Positions 32,589 through 45,600 of a stretch of 64,000 nt of DNA are shown here, in pieces. Positions within the stretch are counted from its first letter, which is position 1, and every line of letters begins with the position of its first letter. The notes below the pieces were generated by a model that made no database searches, was not told the origin of the DNA, and saw only the letters and a list, made by a program, of their open reading frames with translations. The translations under genes and the position numbers were made by a program. Source of the DNA: Echinometra lucunter (Eukaryota; Echinodermata; Echinoidea; Camarodonta; Echinometridae); contig CM057154.1 of NCBI GenBank assembly GCA_029962745.1, positions 24,461,998 to 24,525,997 of the forward strand, in the 5' to 3' direction.

Positions 32589-35500
32589 GGGTATATTTAT
32601 ATATGTATATATATATACCCATACATACATACATACATATATATATATATACACATAATGGTATAATGCATGGGGGAAAAACATATACTGGTGTAACGTA
32701 CAAATAATAATAACCTGAAATTATGTTTCTATTTCCATATCAACATAAAAAAAACAATACATGACAATCAACGACAAATTGTAATAATGCAGGACAGCCC
32801 ATTTCATTAGCATTTTTAAAAAATGCAACTGTTCTTCCATGTGGTCAAATTTTTATATGTATATATATATATATATATTCCAGTTTATTTATCATCTCTA
32901 AATTACACCGGTATGGTTTTTTCCATGTTTCAAATAAGCAAAGGCTATCAAGGCAGGCTGCGCTAATTGAGCCGTTTTGAGGAAAGGATATTAGTGGAAG
33001 TAATGTGAAAAAGTACAATCCTTCTTTAAGAAGCACCCCTTCAATTATAGAACGCAATAATTCAATGGAACCACCTAGCTTCTGCTGAACAGTGCCTCAT
33101 ATATATAGCAGGCTATATGATTGGTCATCACACATCAGTCAATGAGGGATTTTCATTTTCTTCGATAGCTCCTTACGAGCTTACCTGAGCATGAGTTTCG
33201 TAGCTTGGTTCCGAGAGGCCATCTGCATCATGACGCAACAAGTACATAAGATGAAGATGAGAAGAGCTCCAATGATGCCAAAAACGATCCCCATAATAGC
33301 ACCGATTGATAACCCTTCTTCAAGAGCTGTTTAATGGAAAACAGACGAAAGAGAATTTAAAAAAAATAGAATGAAAATACGCAAACAGATATTCCTGTGG
33401 GTTTCACTTCATTTCAATCATAAGTAAAATACAAATATGAAATTTAATGCCTCTGAGTGTCTATAAAATAAAGCCCCTCTTGTGTCCTACGTGTATTTTT
33501 AAAGATAACCCACAGGTGAATTAACCAAGGAAAATATATACTATTGTGATAAAGCTCGAAGGCCCAAACTCACAAGCGCCCACAAAACCTCCCATGACCC
33601 TAACAACACATACTGCCGAAAGACATTCTCACACGCACAAACACACACGCACACATCCGACCTCCCATATCCATGTCCGCAGTTGGAGTCATTTGCAATG
33701 CATTTATTTAATTGGAAAATAGAGAAATATGTATAAATGACTTTTTATTACTTGTAACAGAAAAGTCTGAAACATCAAGTTCGCCGAAATCCAAGCCATC
33801 GTCTTCACTAGAGAGTGCACTAGCTTCTTGGGCGAGAGCATCTGCTTCAGGTGCAGTATCTGCCCGGAGAGCTATTTGCAAAGTGGCAACGACACTACCA
33901 TTTCTAAAAGACAAGGCGGTACATCCGACCCTCCTCAGGGTTGATGCAAGTTGTTTCCCGAAGAAATATCTCACCTACGAATAAAAGTGAATGCAATAAC
34001 TTTATGTTTTAGTGACCTGGAAAAAAAAAAACAACAACAACACGGGCGCACGTGGGGGTGGGGGTGTATACACTGCACATGTATTCGATTAACTACTGAA
34101 AAGGCATTTTATATTACAACAGGGAATAAATGATATCACCCTAGCCTGAATAATTGCAGCAATGGAAATGCACACCTGAAAAACCACCTGGGCCGGTATT
34201 CTGAAAATCGTGTTACCTTTGCAATCAGAAATAGCGTACGCCATTAGCTCACATCGCGCACTTTTGTCTTGTGTGCTGGTAATTTGCGTAGTTTGTACCA
34301 ACCATAAGTACGCGTTTTAAATTTGTTATGACAATTAACACAGTAAAGATAAGACAAAAGATAACACGATTTTCCGAATACCGGCCCTGAGGTCGGGACA
34401 CTTGAGTTCGAGATACCTCAAGTTGACAACGGGACTTAGAAAAAATTTTGAGCAAAATAGAGCTCGTACTTTACTGTATACGTGTCGGTGCGGGTGCGGA
34501 CTATCGTACTTCATGGCAACCTCAAGTCGACATGCACACCTGAAAAACCAATTGAGGTCGGGACACTTGAGGTCGAGACACCTCAAGCCGACAACTGGAC
34601 TTAGAAAATTTTCGAGCAAAATAGAGTCCGTACTGTACGTATGGGTGCCTGATATACTGCCCTGCATGTTATTGAACTTTATTGTAAAAATAATCTGTTC
34701 AACCTCTCTAGCTGTCGCCCGTTTCATATCACATCTCTTTATTTTCATTTAGAATAGTTAATATTAACTTTAATTATGTTTCAATCCTTAACATTTTTCA
34801 AATCAAAGTTTGTACAGTGGATGACAGGAAGGGGGTTGGTAGATAAATAGGGGGATGGTTGTCGACTTGAGGTGTCTCGACCTCAAGTGTCCCGACCTCA
34901 GGTGGTTTTTCAGGTGTGCATGTTGACTTGAGGCTGCCATGAAGTACGATAGTCCGCGCCCGCACCGATACATATACGGTATAGAATAGGCCTTATTTTG
35001 CTCAGAAACTTTCTAAGTCCCGTTGTCGTCTTGAGGTGTCTCGACCTCAAGTGTCCCGACCTCAGAGTCAGGTGGTTTTTCAGGTGTGTATTTGCATTGC
35101 TGCATATATATATATATATATCCCAGGTGAACAACTACATGAAAATCTAAGAAAAAAAAAGTATGGAACTTAATGCCCAGAACAATAAGACGCACCGTAA
35201 AATACAGTCACCTTATTTCATGGAGTTAAAGCAAGTAATGATAATGCAACAGATAGAAAAATGGCCCTCAAAACAGAAATCAACACACACTTATTGCTGT
35301 CAGAGGAAAAATACAAGTGGCATAAATGACACGAAAAACCGTTATAAACTATCAAAACTAGAAAGAGGAAAATATGTTAGGTAATAGTTAAGCAGATATC
35401 AGGACACTGAAGAGAGAGAGGGTAAATGAAAATAAGATGAATAAGAGAATGGGGAGACTTATTACTAATGGACCGGGTTGTCCCTGTATAAAGCCCATGG

Positions 35501-38500
35501 GAATGGGAATGACAGAATTTAGTAGTCAAATGGTTAAAAGGCGAGTGAAGAGAAGTGGCGAAATGGAAGTGCATGGAAAATATTGATTGTTAAGTAAAAG
35601 AGGTAAAAGATGGGAGAAAGCTAACCGATTAATCAAACCAATACCTCTGGGTCATGCTAGTTAATTGTGAGGAAAGGTGGCTATTCATTACTAAGATCCT
35701 AATCACAAAGCCGACAAAAGGGAGAACCTAGGCTCAGCGTATGCTCTATAAACAGGCCACTACTCTTCAAACTCACCGCATTGCAAAACTGAGTCTGGAA
35801 AGTTTGGAATTTCTGTGATGACGAATCCTCCAGTTCCGCGGTGTATGTGAGCGGTTCACCATTATATTGAGTTGCTCTGATGGTCATTACAACCGTCCGG
35901 GTGACCAATTCTAACAAAAAAATACGCCATGGAATCAAGTCGGAACAGGCTTACTTCGAACCATCGGGTCTTCGCGTCGGGCCGTGTAATCGCGTAATGC
36001 GACCTTTCGTGATAAAAAGCCCTTTTATTTACGAAAGGTCGGGTTCACCGTTTGAGAAATATACCAATTAAATCTACGAAAAGTCGGGTCCATTAACCCG
36101 ACACTTCGTAGAAATTAGCTAGCAAATATACGAAGGGTCGCGTCCTAAACGCACATTTCTACAACAAATAATTTGACGAAAAACGGCTTGAATAAAAGCT
36201 AGCATTTGATTCGTACAGAGTCAGCCTTTGCCACGGAAAGTCCAGAGGTGAGTACAGTTTAAATTTCGCTAATTTGTCAAAAAATAGAATCTATTCCTAA
36301 TGAGTTCTACATTGTGCCAGATCTGCGTTAATTTCTTTATATTTTCAAAGAACTGCTCTGAGCTGTATGTCATGAAATTATGTGCTATAAACTCACTAAC
36401 TTTGTAAACTATTTTCATCGTCGGCAGCTCATTGTTACCGCTGCACCCTGTCACGACGCAACATCTTGCCCAGACTTTCGGGCGGATTGCCTATGATTGT
36501 AAATGCAATGCAAAAAAGGTTGACAGCGAGATTCAACGTTTATTTTATCCCACCTACATGCATAGTGTGTTGGCGAGTTGACGAATTAGTTATCCTGAAT
36601 TGTTGCATGATGTATAACTGTAAAGCAAGGGGGAGGGCGAGGCGGGGTCTATGACTGTGTGTACAGTAAGCTCAGATTTCAAAGACGGCATAAGGAAGCA
36701 TAATGAGACTAGGTATGATTTAATCCAGCAGTGTAACAGGGCTGCGTTTCACGAAACCGTCATAAGTCTAAGTTCATGGACATCCCATAGAAACGCGCGT
36801 TTTTTCTACAACACGCGTTTTAATGGATGTCCAAGAAGTTAGACTTATGACGGTTTCGTGAAACGCAGCCCTGGTTTTTGTTATCGAGGGGGGGGGGGGG
36901 GGAGCCCAAAATTTCTAGTAACTCGGTCAAGAATCGGTGGCATAGCTATGATTTCATTCGACTTTGAGGGGAGCGGTAGTGAGTACACAAAGCATTCAAA
37001 ACACTGAGCACGCGAAGCACACTCCATAGGGGGGAGGGTGCAGGGAGGGAGAGACTACCGCCCCCTTAAGTGAAATACTAGCTATGCCACTGATTCTAAA
37101 TTTACTTACCAGGAAATTTTTGGCTCTGTCCCCCCCCCCCCCTTTCTTCTTTTTTTTTCCATATCTCTTCTTCTTTCTCCCTTTTCTTCTTTCTTTCCTT
37201 TCTCCCTTCCTTTTTCTTCCTTTCACTTTCTTTCATTTTTTTCGTGGTGGTTTGGTGGATTTTCCCACTGAAATCCTTCAGGGGGAACTCTGTCCCTCCC
37301 TCCCATGCCCCTGGTTGTTACACCACTGATTTAATCTTTTATTTGTTTTGTTTTTGTTCATCAGATTGAACATGCTGCATTTATGTCTGCATCCACATCA
37401 TGTTGGAGATGTAGGTGATGATTGCTTGTTGACTGAGACTCAAGAAAGTTTCTGCAAGATATGAGTTAGTCTACCACTCCAGTTATGGAAGGTAAGTGAA
37501 TTCTGCATGAATTTAATAAGGTTGCTACATGTACAGGTATGTCAATATTCAGCCAGGGTTTAGCATCATTTAAAAGGCCATTGGCCTTGGTTGCAAATAC
37601 ACCCATCCTTGAATTTATTTGTAAACCCTGGCTGAATATTTTTTTTTTATTATTATTGTCTCCTTTGAAAATTTCATCAGTCTGGCATGATGAATATTTT
37701 TCTTCCTTGAGTTTCATGGGCACCAGGATCAAAATATCTCACCAACATTTCTTGCTTACACTTCATTAAGAAATGTATTGCTTAGTTAAAGCTAAATAAT
37801 TGTTCAGCTTTACTTGTTCATTTTTGCTATACAAGCAGAAACTATATTTTGTTTTCTGATTTCCTCTCATTTCATTTGCAAGTTTGTTTTTTATTATTAA
37901 ATTTCAAGTTGAGATATTCATTGTTCAATATGTGTTTTGTTCTAAATTTCTGTTGTATAAATTTCAATTATATTTTGAGTTCTGTGAAATAAACTAAAAT
38001 GATTTATAAACCTTGGTCTGCAAAGGTAAATATTGAGTGCTCCTACTGTCCATAATTTGTACATGTACTTTGCATTTATCTTAATTCAATTCAACTTTCA
38101 ATCTCATTTTTTTCTTTAACAGAAAGAATTCAGCTTCTACTCTTCATTGCATTGGACCCCTGCTTTGGAGATCTGTCTCTCAATGAGTGAGGAGTCATGG
38201 CCCTGTATGCAGCAGGGGGGGGGGGGGGACGGGAGCAGTAGCCAAACCCACAATTCAATTCAATTCAAAGTTATTGATATGCAATCTACAATTTTGGATT
38301 ATTATCGACATACAAAATGTTGTGCAATGTCATTAAACAAAGTTACAAACAAATAATTGCATTATTTTTTTTAACTAAACCCCTCCCCATAGGTGTGTGC
38401 GAATTATTTGAAACTCTTCGAGCAGATTATTGTTTCATTTGAGGATTTGAAAATACATAAATTTAGTACAGTATACTAGTAATTTGAATTGAATGATGAG

Positions 38501-39571
38501 TATGTAAGTTTCAAAATTACTGTTTTCAGTTGCGTTTTAATTGATTTTATTAATTTCTTCTAAAGGGATGTGGAATAGCTCATTCTTCCTGAGTTGTGCA
38601 CAACATCTGACTATGAGTTCTGTTAATGATTTATTTACAAGTATTATTTAAAGTAGAGAAGGATTCTATTGGGCCTTGATACATGTTAGCAATTTGAATT
38701 ACTAACATTTGAATGGTAATGATGTAAAACTCTATAGTCTGTTCTTTATTTTGTTGTAAGTTGTAAACAGAGTATATGATTTTAAAAAATTGTTATTAAT
38801 AATATGAAATATATTTTACTTTTAATTGATGAATGAAGGCTGATGTAGTTTCCTTTTTATCGGAATGAACCTATTTTAACATGTACATGACTGTAATCAC
38901 CATGCAGAAAAATAATCATTACATAGCAAATTCATTTTTTTTTTTACTACAAGTGTACTTTGATATTGATTGTGTAATCCCCAGCAATTTTTAAAAGAAT
39001 GTGATAATTGTCATACATGTATCCGGGACATGTATACATGCATATCTAAGAAAATACTGAAGCCCCCTCTTATGAAATGAATATGGGGGTAGGTGAAAAA
39101 TGAAGCAACCAAGAGGGTGTGTTCAATACTGCTTTCACACCAAGGTCGCAGCGACCGATGAAATCATAATGTGAAAGCATTTCATCGGTCGCTGAGTACG
39201 GTCGCTGAGGTACTTCAGCGACCGATCGCGACCGATGCAAGCTAGATGTGAAAGCACATCGTACTCAGCGACCGATCGAAATGCAATGACCCCCATACAT
39301 GCCTACGCACTATATCTACTTCCGCTTCCGGCTAGGTCAGCTATACAGCGACTGATCGCTCTGGGCCTGACCAAATTTTGACGGAGGTGTGAAAGCACGT
39401 CCGATCGGTCGCTGGGTACGGTCGCGACCGTACCCAGCGACCGTACCTTGATGTGAAAGCAGTACAAGAGAGATGGAAAGGGTTGGAAAGAGAGATAGAG
39501 ATAGATACAGGAAGAAAGAGATGAAAAATCAATTCAGGCAAGATTATTTGATGAAAATTCGAGGGTGTCCA

Positions 39572-39605
<34 letters not shown>

Positions 39606-42600
39606 GGAAATGGGAAAGGATGGAGTAGTGGAGAGTTTGTGAAGGAGATAATTGCAATCTATATGTGTTTTGTGTTGATTAAATTTATCAGATTTTCAAA
39701 GTGCATTATCTTTTGAAGATCAAGGTCGTACATCTACAACCCACATACCTTTATGGATATTAATTAACAAATTCTTTGGTATAGGTCTTCTCACGCATTC
39801 ACCAAAATTTTATCATCACACGTGATTAGCCACCCCCCCCCCCCCCCCCCATGATCAGTGATAGTAAAGAAAAGATATATATTCGGCATTTCCATGGAAA
39901 TCTGTTAGTACATTAAAATTCAACAGTTTGGAACCTAATTATAATGAAACTGAACAGGGGCGTAACAGGTACCTGTTATCAGGGGGGGGGGGGGCAGACC
40001 CCAAAATTTCCCGGTAACTAGTCTATGTCTAGAATCTGTGGCGTAGCTACGACTGCATTTTAAGAGGACGGTAGTGCTCCACCGGCGTAAATCCAATTTG
40101 AGGAGTGGGGGATGAAAAACTTTTTAAACGATTTTGCGAGCGAGCGAAGCGAGCGTTCAGAAAATAACCACTTTTCTGGTATTGAATCGCATTTTCGAAT
40201 AAGAATTCTAAAATATGAAGAAAAAGCGAAGTGAGCGAGCCAAAAATAACCACTTTTCTCGATTTTAATCGCATTTTCGGATGGAAATCCTAAGATTTTG
40301 ACAAGCGAGTGAAGCGAGCGAGCCAAAAATAACCCCTTTTTTCAGTAGCATTTTCAAATAGAAATTCTAAAATATGATGGTTGTTTATGATAGATATTCA
40401 GAATTTTTACTATCTGATTAATCAAAATATATTTTCTTCCTTAAAAAGTGTGTCTGCCTGGGGGGAAATTTGTACACACCATCCCCCCCCCCCCTCTCCC
40501 CGTAGTGGGGATGAAAGATCCCCCACCCCCTGGAATTTACGCCAATGTAGTGCTCCCTAGAGGGGAGGGGGAATTTTCCCCCTCCCGCGCGAAGCGCGGA
40601 AGCTCCGACGTTTCTTTGAATTGTTAGTTGTCGGTAATTAAGATTATCTTCTGCGGCGTAACTAGGGTTTCATTTTTAGGGAGATGGTAGTGCTCCGTAG
40701 GGGGTGCAGGAAGCTCCGACGTTTTTTCTTTTTGCTGTCAGTTCCCGCTCTTCTTACGCTTTCTGCTTTTTATCGGGGGGGGGGGGGGGGCGGGCATACG
40801 CATAGCCAAAAATTTCCCGGTGATTTAGTCTAGAATCAGTGATTTCATTTTAGGAGGACGATAGTGCAAAGCGCGCTCCTTAGGCATGCTAGGGGTAGGG
40901 AGCAGGGATGGTGATTTTCCCCTCCCGCGCGAAGCGCGGAAGCTCTGACGTTTCTTTGAATAAATTGTTCGTTGACTTTTCCCGGCCTCTTACATTCTCT
41001 GCCTGTTATCGGGGGGGGGGGGGGGGGGACAGAACCGAAAATTACTCGGTATCTAAGTCTAGAAATAGAACATGCGGAGGTGAGCCCGCACCGCGATTTG
41101 CTTGTTGCGAAGCCCTTAGCGGGTGGGGCCCAGGGTTCTGGCTTAGGGCCCCTGATGGGGTCTACAGGGAAAGCCACTGCGGGGGTCCAGGGAGTGGAGC
41201 CCCCGGAAACTCCGGGGTTTGGGTACTAAATTTTCCCTCATTTCTTTTGTTTCCCTTTGCCTTTTTTCTTTTTCCCCCTTCCCTCTTTTCCCCCTCTCTC
41301 TTCTTCTCTATCCCCCTTTTCCTTTTTTCTTTCCCGTTCTCCTTCTTCCTTTCCCTTTCTCTTTCTTTCTCTCCCTTACTCCTTCTTTCTTTTCCTTTCT
41401 TCTTCTTTCTTTTCCTTTCTTCTTCTTCCTTTCCCTTTCTCCCTTCCTTTTTCTTCTTTTCCCTCCCTTTCATTTTTTCCCGGTGGTTTGGTGGACTTTC
41501 CCGCTGAAATCCTTCGGGGGGGGGGCACTCTGCCCCCCTGCCCCCGGCTGTTACGCCACTGAAACTGAAGTACTTGCATATCATAAATAGATTAATATCA
41601 TTTTTTTTTTTTTTTAACCCGATACTTCGTCATTTGAAAGTAGTTTTCTCACGAATATTCGCGTAAAAGATTAGTCTTATGTCAATGACCACAATTGCTA
41701 AAAATCACATTTTTACCACACGATTTACCCGACCTTTCGTAAATAAAGGGGGCTGTTTTCACGAAAAGTCGGGTTACGCGATTACACGGCCCGACGCGAT
41801 CACCCGATGGTTCGAAGTAAGCCGTCGGAACATGTACTGTATTTTCATTCGATCAATCAATCAGACATAAATGCTAAATCCAGCTAGGGATTAACCTCCC
41901 TTACTACTCGAAATACCGGACTTCCTTTACAACTAGGATTCTGTCAGAGTCGGAGCATAGCCTAGATAACGCTATACCTGTCACAAAACATGTCAAAATC
42001 CCCCATATGCTGTGTAAGGTTGTGCTTTCCTAACACCTTAAAGAATGATTTGTTGAATTTTTATAAGCTTAGTAGAGGAAGTTCCAGGTTTCATATTTTT
42101 TTTTTCAAGTGTGTGTCAAGTAATACTATTACAGAAACCATGCGTCCCAGAAAAAAAAAAAAAAAATGAGCGGGAAAGACGTTGAAGGCTGCGTTCCAAA
42201 TTGGCTCAGACTTTTGATAAGGTGCCTAAAATGGCGTACCTTGAGCTAGGGAACAAGGGAGGAGAGTGGGAAACACGTTAGAGACTATCAAGTGATCCAG
42301 AGAAAATCATTTTCCAAGCCCTAGTTTTCTTCGGAAGAGGGGGTGGGGTAGGGGGGGGGGGGCAGGAGGCCACCGCCGTCAATCCACTTTGAGGAGTGGG
42401 GGGGGGGATGATTTATTTTTTGACCCTTTTTTCCCTCTTACACACATTTTGATATCTATCTAAAAATAACCACTTTTCTGGTTTATAATTGCATTTTCGA
42501 ATGAAAATTCTGAAATATGATGAGCGAGCGAAGCAAGCGAGCCAAAAATGACCACTTTTCTCGTTTTTAATCGAATATTCGAAAAGAAATTCTAAATTAT

Positions 42601-45600
42601 AATGAGCGAGCCAAAAAACGCCACTTTTTTGTTTTCAATGTTTTCAAATAGAAATTCTAAAATATGATGGTTGTTTATGACACATATTCATTTTTTTTTA
42701 CTTATTAATCAAAACATATTTACTTCCTTAAAAAGTTGGGGGGAGGGGGCTGATATTTGTACACGCCATCCCCCTCTCCATAAAGTTGGGGGGATATATA
42801 CCCCCCCCCCCCCCGGAATTTACGTCAATGCAAGAGATGCATGTTGACCCTAGATCCATCTTTTGATGATATACGCATTATCATTAAGATTTAGATCTAA
42901 TCGTATTTCCTATCCACGGCCGTGTCATGACTAAAGTTGAGCTAAATAAAATTAAAGTTTTTTGAGAGCGAGTAAAGTTTTGGCCTCACTCCGATTTGAA
43001 AGTGGGGAGGTTTCATTCTTTCATGCATAAAATAAGGATTGATATGTTTGAAACTACTGCCAAATTTCTTGCGCTCAAGTTCTCTCTATTCGGCTTCATT
43101 CTTACCAAATAGTAGCTTTCCTTGTTAATTTGGTGTTTACTTCATGACGTATCCTTGAAAGATATTCTTTTGAGGTTCCTTTGCAACCGAGCAAGAAATC
43201 TTTTCGAAAAATTCGCCTAGATTCATATGGTTCTAAAAATTATTTAGATGCAATTTAGATGTGAATTATTCTATTATTATTACTTTTATTATTTAAATAA
43301 TTTAAATGTTTGAAAAGTGAGTTATTTTATTATCATTATTGTTTATCTATATGGCTGAAGAGCTGCCAGGCAGTGGGGAGAAACCTCCACTTGTCTCCGA
43401 CAGACATGCTAGAGCGTCCCCTTACAAAATCTTAATGAGAGAGGAAAAATCACGATATAAAATCAGACATTCTCCTGGCTAACCTGAGAAGGTTTCGCGG
43501 ATCAAGTCGAGAAGCGCCACCCTGAACAAAGGATTATTGTGGACATTGTGGGTGGAATATGACAAAGCACTTATGTTCCCTAACTTGCTTAAAGTAAAAG
43601 TATTATGCTTTCAAATGATTCGTTGGTGACATTCATCTATACACACACACCTTAAAAAAATATTGGGTAAAATGTGCCATGCGGTTAATTATGTGTCCAA
43701 CCAACGTTGGGCACTTATTTGGGCATTTGTCATTATCCAAGTTGTTCGAAATTTTTTCCCATTCTAAAGTAATTACTGCTTATTTTTGCCCCAAATGGAC
43801 AATATGCTTCCCGCGCAGGGTAAAGACATTGCCCTAATTTGGTTGGACATACAATTACCCTCGTGCTGGTTAAATTTTTACCCAATACTTTTTACAGTGC
43901 ACTTCACTGTAGCACTGTTAGAAAATGGCATGTAAAATACATTTTTTTTTTTTTTTTTTGGGGGGGGGCAGATTTCGGTAAAACAGCGAAAACAATGGTA
44001 TCACATGCAACTATGATATGACAAGGAAAATGCCAACTAAGAACCTGAAAGCATGGGGAAACTTGCAGTGTCATTATGCAGCCCTGTAATACCAGTAGAA
44101 ATCCTTTTACGTATTGTCTCCTACTACTGTGCCCACTGACACGTGTGGGACACCTTCTACCTGTCTACTGTGCGAACTGCACTGAAATATTAAGATAGAA
44201 ACTCAAAGATAAAATACAAGCAAAATAAAACTTCACACCTGTTCTGGGAAATGAGGTTGTGGTTGCAGCAGATGATATTGTCGTAGTGTCAACCGCCAGG
44301 CTTGTTTCAGAAGCTGGCAAAATGAAAAGAAATGGTAATGCAAAGCTGTTATTTGCAATAATGTTAACATGTTTCATTACATGACATGTTTCCTGTTTAT
44401 TACTTCTGAAACGTTCCATATGTATTACCCAATGACACCATTAATTCCTAGTTGTGTAAGAGAATTTCAATAATGAATAAAAAAATCTGATAAATAAAAC
44501 AAGTGCACTTCCAACTTTCAGACATGAAAAATGCATACCTGATTGAGAAGACATTGGTGGCATTGCTGTGCTGTCATCCGGTCGGTTTGTTGGACGTGCT
44601 AACGGAACACAAGATAAACGGCAAAGATTATTAACAGAGTGACCATAAGAAAAACGAAAACAATATCTTTCCCTAAACCTACTAATAATATATTTGAAAA
44701 TAAGACAACTGTGCTCTGCGTCTCCAATATGCCACCACCTCTGCTTAATTATTAGCTTGTGACTATGCAGCTTTTGACCAGGCTTGTTTCAGATGCTGGC
44801 AAAATTGAAAGAAGTGGTAATGCAAAGCTGTAATTGCAGTATGTTAACATAATTATTTCATTACATGACATGATTTCTGTTCATTACTTCTGAAACGTTC
44901 AATATTTATTACCCAATAATGCAATTAATTCCTAGTTGTGAAAGAGAATTACAATGATAAATTTAAATATCTGATAAACAAAACCAGTGCACTTCCAATT
45001 TTCAGACATTAAAATGCATACTTGATTGAGAAGACGTTTCTGGTGAAGTTGGTGGCATTGCTGTGCTGTCATCCGGTCGGTTTGTTGGAGGTGCTAACGG
45101 AAAACAAGATAAAGGGCAGATATTATTAACAAAATGACCATAAGAAAAACGAAAACAATATCTTTCCCTAAACCTACTTATAATGTATTCGAAAATAAGA
45201 CAACTGTGCTCTGCGTCTCCAATATGCCACCACCTCTGCTTAAAGGAGAAGTCTAGGCGATTTCTGTAAGCATGGATCATAAAGAGAAAAAATTCAGCGG
45301 CTAGAAAATGTCTTCCTTTACACAACATACCTTAGGATTACAGAGTAATCAACAATTAACTTTTATAAACAGTAGTTCTTGTACGAGCCCATTTTCATCC
45401 ACAATACAGTTCGCATCCCCGCCCAGTGACGTAGCAGATGCACCGCACCGAGGCATGCAGTGATGGTATAGTGCGTGCATAGCGCGAGCTAGAATGAATC
45501 ACTGCAGTAGAGGTACACATTGTTTTCGTCATCTCATATCGCGTCGTAGTTCCTTTTTTTTCTTTTGAATTTTAGTAGATCTACAGTCATATCATTTCTG

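Larger units (their letters stand above)
35948..41823. mobile_element. 5.9-kb TIR DNA transposon, non-autonomous, 9-bp target duplication
   Basis: The ends are inverted copies for roughly 105 bp: GGCTTACTTCGAACCATCGG at the left, and the same on the - strand from 41823. GTCGGAACA occurs directly at both outer junctions (35939-35947 and 41824-41832), a perfect 9-bp target duplication. Sub-terminal repeats of ACGAAAGGTCGGGT type are present. An 8-11 bp duplication with long TIRs is typical of Mutator-like elements, but no transposase was found in the 5.9 kb. The interior is packed with simple sequence and younger insertions. It lies in the intron before SEA exon 35777-35910. Confidence 0.88.
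44290..45250. repeat. Tandem duplication of about 480 bp carrying a mucin exon
   Basis: Unit 1 (about 44290-44770) and unit 2 (about 44776-45250) share GCTTGTTTCAGAAGCTGGCA or a variant, CTTCTGAAACGTTC, AATTCCTAGTTGTG and ACAACTGTGCTCTGCGTCTC in the same order. Identity extends through exon and intron, so this is a recent segmental duplication. Confidence 0.85.

Noticed and set aside
32457..32707. Tyr/Ile-rich frames on both strands
   Set aside because: Translations of (TA)n repeats.
40845..41590. Overlapping frames of 100-200 codons on both strands
   Set aside because: A CT-rich simple-sequence core gives Phe/Ser/Leu or Lys/Glu/Arg-rich shadows; the repeat also occurs at 37080-37330 without an open frame.
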